From JAAEUE01 sp039180225 (GTDB lineage Bacteria; Pseudomonadota; Alphaproteobacteria; Rhizobiales; CAJQND01), in contig JBCDDQ010000183.1 in assembly GCA_039180225.1 (NCBI GenBank), positions 1-9,766 of the forward strand: 9,766 bases of DNA, given 5' to 3'. Of this stretch, positions 5,376-9,766 are shown one piece after another. The notes beneath the pieces were generated by a model, which was not told the origin of the DNA, ran no database searches, and saw nothing but the letters and a program-made list of their open reading frames with translations. The position numbers and the translations under genes were made by a program. Position 1 is the first letter of the stretch. Every line of letters begins with the position of its first letter.

Positions 5376-6032
5376 ATGGCACGTGGGCTCCTTCTGGCCG
5401 CGGCTTTTGCCCTCTTAGGGTCCGTGTGGCCTGCCCAGGCCGAAGACCGGGCCGGGGAATTTGACCATTACGTTTTGGCCCTGTCTTGGTCGCCCACCTA
5501 CTGCACCACCAGGAACGGCCGGCGAGACCGGCGCCAATGCCACTCAGGCCGGCGCTATTCCTTTGTGGTGCATGGGCTGTGGCCGCAGTATGAGACCGGC
5601 TGGCCGGACTTCTGCCCCACCAACCGCCGCTTTGTGCCTGAACGGCGCATTCGTGAGATGCTCGACATCATGCCCTCAAAGCGTTTGGTCATCCATCAAT
5701 GGCGCAAACACGGCACCTGCTCGGGCCTCGGCCAACAGGCTTATTTCGATCTCACCCGCTCCCTGTTCGACCGCTTCCAGGTTCCGGCCCGGTACGTGGC
5801 CCCCTCGCGCCCGTTGCTGACAACGCCGGACGAGCTGGTCCATGACTTCGTGACCACCAATCTTTGGCTGAAACCAGAGATGATCTCCGTGCACTGCGGA
5901 CGCCGGCGGGGCCGGGCCAACCTGGCAGAGCTGAGGGTCTGCTTTGGCAAGGATCTCAAGCCGCGCACATGTGGACGGAATGCACGCAAGGCTTGCCGCG
6001 CCCACACTCTGGTGATGCCTCCGGTGCGCTGA
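5376..6032 (+). CDS. Secreted RNase T2 family ribonuclease
   Basis: The 218-residue product is predicted to cleave RNA through a 2',3'-cyclic phosphate in the periplasm or outside the cell. A signal peptide ends at AQA (residue 22). The first active-site segment is FVVHGLWPQ with H66. The second is HQWRKHGTCSG with H107, K111 and H112. The segment LALSWSPTYC near residue 34 is also typical of the family. Eight cysteines in the mature part (43, 55, 80, 115, 174, 189, 199, 207) would give four disulfides. The one departure is Gln108, where most T2 enzymes have the catalytic-site Glu of HEWxKHGTC. The length is slightly below that of E. coli RNase I. The gene follows a small cysteine-rich secreted protein by 15 bases and has only a weak AAGAG ribosome site, consistent with coupled expression. 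Confidence 0.92.
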   Translation: MARGLLLAAAFALLGSVWPAQAEDRAGEFDHYVLALSWSPTYCTTRNGRRDRRQCHSGRRYSFVVHGLWPQYETGWPDFCPTNRRFVPERRIREMLDIMPSKRLVIHQWRKHGTCSGLGQQAYFDLTRSLFDRFQVPARYVAPSRPLLTTPDELVHDFVTTNLWLKPEMISVHCGRRRGRANLAELRVCFGKDLKPRTCGRNARKACRAHTLVMPPVR

Positions 6033-6057
6033 GGGGTGTTGCACAACAGGCCGATTG

Positions 6058-6085
6058 GCGTTAACGCGTTAAGCTATAGCGTTAC
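6058..6085 (+). promoter_or_regulatory. Perfect 12-bp palindrome and GCGTTA repeats before the amidotransferase gene
   Basis: TTAACGCGTTAA at 6061-6072 is a perfect palindrome. Around it GCGTTA occurs three times (6058-6063, 6066-6071, 6079-6084), the first two as GCGTTAA eight bases apart. A TATAGC hexamer at 6075-6080 could be a -10 sequence, but no good -35 sits at the right distance. The cluster lies 27-54 bases before the ATG at 6112 and may be an operator. Confidence 0.4.
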
Positions 6086-6111
6086 ATGGTCTTCTCGAAC
6101 GGGAGCGTTTC

Positions 6112-6849
6112 ATGCGTGCAGCCATTTTCCTTCATCTGGAAGGTGACAGTTCCGGACTTCTCGGCAAAGCCTTGGCGGAGGCGGGAGTGGAGTGCGAGGA
6201 CATCCACCTCTACAAGGGCGAGCCCACACCGAACCCTGACGCGCACGACGTTCTGGTGACCATGGGCGCGGCCCAGCAGGTTTGGGAGACCGACGAGCAC
6301 CCCTGGCTGATTGAGGAGAAAGCGGCGATCCGCCACTGGGTGAAAGATCTCCGTAAACCCTATTTCGGTATCTGCTTCGGCCATCAGCTTTTGGCCGATG
6401 CACTGGGTGGCCAGGTGGCCATGAGCAAGCAGCATGAGATCGGCATCTTAGCCGTGCAGCGCCACGACGAAGCGGCCCAGGATCCGGTGTTTGCCGCCAT
6501 GGAGCCGAACGGTCACTGGATGCAGTGGCACCTGGCGGAGGTCACCAAGGCGCCTGAAGGGGCGGCCGTGCTGGCCTCGTCCGGCGATTGTGCCATTCAG
6601 GCCATGAGCCTTGGACCCAACACGGTGTCGATACAGTTCCACGCTGAAAGCTCACTGCCCACCATTGAAAAGTGGAAGGACGATCAGGTGACCCTGGATG
6701 CCATGGCAAGAGCCACCCATCCCGGCCATTACGAAAAGGTGCTCGCCGACGCGCGCGCGCTGATGCCGGCAACCGAGCAGAACGCCATGCGCCTGTTCAA
6801 CCGGTGGATTGAGGTCAATCAGCTGGGTGAGAAGCGCCTGAGCGCATAA
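6112..6849 (+). CDS. Class I glutamine amidotransferase (GMP synthase-like)
   Basis: The 245-residue product is a cytoplasmic class I (triad) amidotransferase of the stand-alone GMP-synthase-like group, which would hydrolyse glutamine or a gamma-glutamyl compound. The nucleophile elbow is GICFGHQL with C88, and the rest of the triad is FHAES with H177 and E179. The segment TMGAAQQVWE (50-60) is the oxyanion-side loop. No ATP-pyrophosphatase or synthase domain is fused or adjacent, so it is not GuaA itself. Related stand-alone proteins are annotated as gamma-glutamyl hydrolases or amidotransferases of unknown acceptor. Residues beyond about 190 form a family-specific helical C-terminus. The ATG at 6112 has GGGAG six bases upstream. 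The gene appears to be transcribed alone; palindromic repeats follow it. Confidence 0.88.
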   Translation: MRAAIFLHLEGDSSGLLGKALAEAGVECEDIHLYKGEPTPNPDAHDVLVTMGAAQQVWETDEHPWLIEEKAAIRHWVKDLRKPYFGICFGHQLLADALGGQVAMSKQHEIGILAVQRHDEAAQDPVFAAMEPNGHWMQWHLAEVTKAPEGAAVLASSGDCAIQAMSLGPNTVSIQFHAESSLPTIEKWKDDQVTLDAMARATHPGHYEKVLADARALMPATEQNAMRLFNRWIEVNQLGEKRLSA

Positions 6850-6868
6850 CGCGGCTGTCCGCCCCCGC

Positions 6869-6940
6869 GCCCTTGCGAACGCGAGGGCCCATAGCCGGGA
6901 ACTCGCCCTTGGCTAATAAGGTCCTCGCTTTCGCAAGGAC
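6869..6940. repeat. Pair of inverted REP-like palindromic units
   Basis: Two 20-bp hairpin-forming units lie in the 104-bp gap between convergent genes. The first is 6869-6888 (GCCCTTGCGAACGCGAGGGC); the second is 6921-6940 (GTCCTCGCTTTCGCAAGGAC). Each is self-complementary apart from one or two mismatches or wobbles. The second matches the reverse complement of the first at 17 of 20 positions. Such paired units resemble REP/BIME-type dispersed repeats. From memory, CCTTGCGAA..GCGAGG palindromes followed by CCCATAGCC are frequent between genes in Alphaproteobacteria. GGGAACTC also occurs twice nearby (6897-6904, 6948-6955). They may help end transcription from both sides, though there is no T-run. 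Confidence 0.6.
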
Positions 6941-6953
6941 GCGGGGTGGGAAC

Positions 6954-7955
6954 TCAAGCCTTCAGCACCAGCTTGCCGTTGTTCCCCCCGCTGAACAGCA
7001 GGTTCAGCGTCTCCGGATAGGCATCCACCCCGCCTTCGCGCACGTCCTGGCGGAACTTCAATTTGCCGGCCTTGTTCCACGCGCCCAGCTGCTTGATCCC
7101 TTCAGGATATTGCTTGAGGAAGTCGAACACGATGAACCCGCGCACGTTCAGCCGGTTCACCAGGATGGAGAAATAGTTTTTCGGACCGGGCACGGCTTCG
7201 GTGGCGTTGTAGCCTGAAATCAGGCCGCACACCGCAACCCGGCCAAACAGGTTCATCTGGCCCAAAACCGCATCGCCGATCTCACCGCCCACATTTTCAA
7301 AGTAGACATCGATCCCATCCGGACAGGCCGCCTTGAGCGCCTTGAAGAGGCCGTCCTGCTTGTAGTCAACGCAGGCATCAAACCCCAGCTCGTCGGTCAC
7401 ATAGGCACACTTTTCAGGACCCCCGGCGATGCCGACGGCCCGGCAGCCTTTCAGCTTCGCGATCTGACCCACAATAGAGCCCACCGCGCCGGACGCGGCC
7501 GAGACCACAACCGTGTCACCTTCCTTGGGCTGGCCCACTTCCAGGAGGCCGAAATAGGCGGTGAGGCCCGGCATGCCGAGCCCGCCCAGCCATTGGTCCA
7601 TGCTGGCCGCGTCCAGGTCCACCTTGCTGATGCCCTGGCCGTCTGAGACGGCGTAGGTCTGGATCCCGAGGAGCCCCGTTACCGCGTCCCCCTCGGCAAA
7701 GCCGGGATGGTTCGATTTGACCACGATACCGCCGGCAATGGCACGCATGACCTCGCCGATGCCCACGGGCGGAACATATGAGCGACCTTCATTGATCCAG
7801 CCACGCATGGCCGGGTCGATGGAGTACATCTCAAGCTTGACGAGAAACTCGCCTTCGCCCGGCTCCGGCACGGGCTCATCGGCGAACGCGAAGATATCTT
7901 GGGTGACCATGCCGTGAGGCCGGGCGGCCAGGCGGGCCGTGCGGTTTGTGGACAT
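6954..7955 (-). CDS. Zinc-independent NADP-dependent oxidoreductase (curcumin/prostaglandin reductase type)
   Basis: The 333-residue product is a medium-chain dehydrogenase/reductase of the leukotriene B4 dehydrogenase/CurA-like group. This group reduces C=C bonds of alpha,beta-unsaturated carbonyl compounds with NADPH. The N-terminal GroES-like domain has SIDPAMRGW (45-53). The LGMPGLTAYFGL segment (126-137) leads into the Rossmann fold, whose nucleotide-binding loop is SAASGAVGS (152-160). FENVGGE (219-225) is another family hallmark. The zinc-binding cysteines of alcohol dehydrogenases are absent, as expected. The length is normal. AGAGG lies eight bases before the ATG at 7955. It is divergent from the YcbL-like gene. 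Its natural substrate cannot be read from sequence; detoxification of reactive enals and enones is the usual inference. Confidence 0.92.
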   Translation of the reverse strand: MSTNRTARLAARPHGMVTQDIFAFADEPVPEPGEGEFLVKLEMYSIDPAMRGWINEGRSYVPPVGIGEVMRAIAGGIVVKSNHPGFAEGDAVTGLLGIQTYAVSDGQGISKVDLDAASMDQWLGGLGMPGLTAYFGLLEVGQPKEGDTVVVSAASGAVGSIVGQIAKLKGCRAVGIAGGPEKCAYVTDELGFDACVDYKQDGLFKALKAACPDGIDVYFENVGGEIGDAVLGQMNLFGRVAVCGLISGYNATEAVPGPKNYFSILVNRLNVRGFIVFDFLKQYPEGIKQLGAWNKAGKLKFRQDVREGGVDAYPETLNLLFSGGNNGKLVLKA

Positions 7956-8117
7956 TCGGCGCCTCTTTCTGCTGTGTGGCTTGCTTTGACTCTTTTCTTA
8001 ACCCAATCACAGGGCATTGCGCACGGGTGATTTCACGTTCAGCTTGTGTTTTGGTAGTCCGGTGGTTAGGCAATGCGCATCCTTCCCCTCAAACGGCCAG
8101 AAAGATCTGATCTCCCA
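7956..8117. other. Divergent intergenic region before the YcbL-like gene
   Basis: This 162-bp gap separates the oxidoreductase and hydrolase starts. GGCATTGCGCA (8013-8023) recurs as GGCAATGCGCA (8069-8079), one mismatch in eleven; the GCATTGC/GCAATGC cores are also inverted with respect to each other. They may be paired sites or coincidence. I could not fix a promoter for either gene. If translation of the hydrolase began at the ATG at 8073, the second copy would lie at its start codon. Confidence 0.25.
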
Positions 8118-8777
8118 ATGAGTGACAATGACCAGAAACCTGCTTTGCAGGCCGCCATTATCCCGGTGACCGGGTTCCAGCAGAATTGCACGCTTCTCTG
8201 GAGCACCGAGACCATGGAAGGCGCTGTGATCGACCCTGGCGGCGATGTGGACCGCATCCTGGAGGCCATCAAGCAGAGCGAGGTGAAGGTCACCCAGATT
8301 GTCTTGACCCACGGCCATATTGACCATGCGGGCGGAGCCAAGGAGCTGAAGGCCGCGCTCGGGGTCGACATTATCGGCCCTCACGAGGATGATTTGTTTC
8401 TCCTGGAGAGCCTGGAGGCCACAGGGGCCTCTTACGGTATCGCAGGCGCACAGAACGTGGTGCCGGACCAGTGGCTGAACGAGGGCGAGACCCTCTCCAT
8501 GGCGGGCGCAGACTGGGAGATTTTCCATTGTCCCGGCCACAGCCCGGGCTCGGTTGTGTTCTTCAACAAGAAGGCCCGGTTTGCCATCGTGGGCGATGTG
8601 CTGTTCGCCGGCTCAGTGGGCCGGACGGATCTGCCGCGGGGCAATCATGAGGACCTGATCAGCTCCATTAAGATCAAGCTCTTCCCGCTGGGAGATGATG
8701 TTGGCTTCCTGTGCGGCCATGGCCCTGGCTCAAACATCGGCCACGAGCGCCAGACCAATCCGTTTTTGCAAGACTAG
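8118..8777 (+). CDS. YcbL-type MBL-fold metallo-hydrolase (glyoxalase II-like)
   Basis: The 219-residue product is a two-metal metallo-beta-lactamase-fold hydrolase closely resembling E. coli YcbL, a type II glyoxalase-like enzyme. The metal ligands are all present: H65, H67, D69 and H70 in THGHIDH, H141 in CPGHSPG, D160 in GDVLF and H201 in GHGP. The IIPVTGFQQNCTLL opening, GRTDLPRG and the NPFLQD ending follow the YcbL pattern. By homology I chose the ATG at 8118. An in-frame ATG at 8073 has a GGTGG seven bases upstream and would add 15 residues (to RSDLP) that do not fit the family. Neither start has a strong ribosome site. The physiological substrate may be S-lactoylglutathione or another thioester. 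The gene converges on the VOC gene with 18 bases between stops. Confidence 0.9.
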   Translation: MSDNDQKPALQAAIIPVTGFQQNCTLLWSTETMEGAVIDPGGDVDRILEAIKQSEVKVTQIVLTHGHIDHAGGAKELKAALGVDIIGPHEDDLFLLESLEATGASYGIAGAQNVVPDQWLNEGETLSMAGADWEIFHCPGHSPGSVVFFNKKARFAIVGDVLFAGSVGRTDLPRGNHEDLISSIKIKLFPLGDDVGFLCGHGPGSNIGHERQTNPFLQD

Positions 8778-8795
8778 GGCGCGCGCGGGTGTCGC

Positions 8796-9251
8796 TCAGG
8801 TTTGCGGCTTTTCGATAAACTCGATCGTAATACCGTCCGGATCGCGCAGATAACACACGCGGCCACCTGCGTTGGGGCCTTTGTCGATAACGGCCACCTG
8901 ACCGACCGGCTTCACGTCAAACCCTTCAGCGGTTTCAATAGCGGCTTCGATATTGTCCACGTCGTAGGCAACATGCGCAAAACCGGTATCGCAGGGGCGC
9001 GACACCACCTGACCCTTGTCATCTGGTTTCAGATACTCGATCAATTCCAGGCTGTGACCGGGACCGCGCACAAAAGCGATTTCCAGATCAGCGCCGGCGA
9101 CACCAGTGATCGCCTGGATCTTTTCCGGATCTCTTGGCGCCCGGGAGGTAACCTCAAATCCCAAGCCGTCCCGGAAGAAGGCAAGAGTGCGATCAAGGTT
9201 GGACACCGTGAAGCTTGTATGATTGGTGGCTAGAACCTTGAAGGTGCTCAT
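8796..9251 (-). CDS. VOC family protein (glyoxalase I / dioxygenase fold)
   Basis: The 151-residue product has the paired beta-alpha-beta-beta-beta modules of the vicinal-oxygen-chelate superfamily. Likely metal ligands are H11 (NHTSFTV), E69 (SLELIEY), H93 (FAHVAYDV) and E144 (ITIEFIE), one pair per module. The RDPDG turn before the last strand is typical. Lactoylglutathione lyases, methylmalonyl-CoA epimerases and fosfomycin-resistance proteins share this fold, so the reaction cannot be assigned. The ATG at 9249-9251 is preceded by GGGGTGAAGAG and starts just before the first strand. An upstream ATG at 9296 would add 15 charged residues unlikely to belong. It lies 48 bases downstream of the pentapeptide-repeat gene on the same strand and may share its message. 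A glyoxalase II-like gene faces it. Confidence 0.88.
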   Translation of the reverse strand: MSTFKVLATNHTSFTVSNLDRTLAFFRDGLGFEVTSRAPRDPEKIQAITGVAGADLEIAFVRGPGHSLELIEYLKPDDKGQVVSRPCDTGFAHVAYDVDNIEAAIETAEGFDVKPVGQVAVIDKGPNAGGRVCYLRDPDGITIEFIEKPQT

Positions 9252-9299
9252 CTCTTCACCCCGATCATTCCGGTTTGCTGAAGCCCGAGGAGCCATCGC

Positions 9300-9766
9300 C
9301 TAGTAGGGTACATAGCCTTTCGCGTTGTCGAACCGGGTGCCTTCAATGTCCACCGCATCCATTATGGCATCTTCCAGGTTTGACTTGGAGAGATTGGCGA
9401 AGCTGAGATCGGCTCCCGCCAGATCTGCCTTGGACAGATCTGCGCCCACGAAGCTGGCTTTCACCGCGTCAATTCCAGACAAATCGGTGTCGTGAAGATT
9501 TGCGCCGTCGAATTTGGCATCGCTCACGTCCGCCCCGGCCATATCCGCCTCAGCAAGATTTGCGCCGGAGAGATCGGCCTTTGAGAAGTCGGCGCCGCGC
9601 AAGTCGGCGCCTGACAGGTCCACACCGGATAGCTGGGCTCCGCTGAGGGAAACCCCGGCGAGCTTACACTTCACGCAGGCCTTATTGGCCAGCAAGGCCT
9701 CTTGCACGGAAGGGTCATGCGCAGCAGCGCTGGACCACACGCCCAAGAAGAGGCCGAGCCCTAACA
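9300..9766 (-). CDS. Exported pentapeptide-repeat protein, partial (5' end beyond window)
   Basis: The visible part is about 155 codons. Some 23 consecutive A(D/N)LxX-type pentapeptides run from KLAGV to RFDNA, enough for five to six turns of a right-handed quadrilateral beta-helix. Before them lies a CVKC (CxxC) pair. The reading frame remains open to the right edge: codons beyond the TTG at 9746 give LGLGLFLG, the hydrophobic core of a signal peptide ending near SSAAA. The true start therefore lies at or past base 9766, and the protein is exported. Pentapeptide proteins act as scaffolds, inhibitors or DNA mimics; none of these can be assigned here. The CxxC could bind metal or form a disulfide. 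It probably precedes the VOC gene in one transcript. Confidence 0.88.
   Translation of the reverse strand, partial: LGLGLFLGVWSSAAAHDPSVQEALLANKACVKCKLAGVSLSGAQLSGVDLSGADLRGADFSKADLSGANLAEADMAGADVSDAKFDGANLHDTDLSGIDAVKASFVGADLSKADLAGADLSFANLSKSNLEDAIMDAVDIEGTRFDNAKGYVPY

Noticed and set aside
6037..6048. TGTT-GCAC-AACA hairpin after the RNase T2 stop
   Set aside because: A four-base stem without a T-run is too weak to call a terminator.
6873..7217. Open + frame across the 3' end of the oxidoreductase gene
   Set aside because: Antisense shadow of a well-recognised enzyme. It has no ribosome site and overlaps the palindromic repeats.
8073..8117. Upstream ATG for the YcbL-like gene
   Set aside because: The 15 extra residues do not fit the family N-terminus; it stays possible because GGTGG lies seven bases before it.
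1..9766. tRNA, rRNA, CRISPR, transposase, phage or defence-island genes
   Set aside because: I looked for clover-leaf ends, spaced direct repeats and characteristic protein motifs on both strands and found none.

Overview
This 9.8 kb window looks like chromosomal DNA of a GC-rich Alphaproteobacterium. That placement is inferred from the RNase T2, YcbL-type hydrolase and exported small proteins, from the base composition and from a palindromic intergenic repeat; a Hyphomicrobiales- or Parvibaculales-like lineage is only a guess. I see no rRNA, tRNA, CRISPR array, transposase or phage gene. There are 13 supported genes, densely packed on both strands. About seven encode exported proteins.

Layout. 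Bases 1-286 hold no gene I can name, but contain a 42-nt stem-loop (82-123) with a 19-bp stem. Bases 287-3270 form an exported-protein block: a DUF922 putative zinc protease (-), a small c-type cytochrome (+), and two paralogous, very basic secreted proteins (-). Each paralog has two copies of a two-cysteine helical module joined by a Lys/Arg-rich linker. I do not recognise this family, and it is the best candidate here for something undescribed. A divergent DNA-3-methyladenine-glycosylase-I-like protein (3419-4174, +) then converges on a TauD-type Fe(II)/2-oxoglutarate dioxygenase (4171-5013, -).

The 71-bp gap after the dioxygenase start contains a 23-bp dyad (5059-5081). It overlaps a candidate promoter for a two-gene unit: a 91-residue five-cysteine secreted protein followed by a secreted RNase T2. 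The RNase has Gln where the family usually has the active-site Glu. The promoter spacing would make the first message leaderless.

From 6112 onward there is a GMP-synthase-like class I glutamine amidotransferase, then a pair of REP-like palindromes. These are followed by a zinc-independent NADPH oxidoreductase (-), a YcbL-type metallo-beta-lactamase-fold hydrolase (+), a VOC/glyoxalase-fold protein (-) and a pentapeptide-repeat protein (-) cut by the right edge. The oxidoreductase, YcbL-like and VOC genes belong to families often involved in reactive-carbonyl or thioester detoxification, but they are not one operon.

Convergent gene ends are extremely tight. Two pairs share one CTAG as both stop codons, and a third pair is 18 nt apart.
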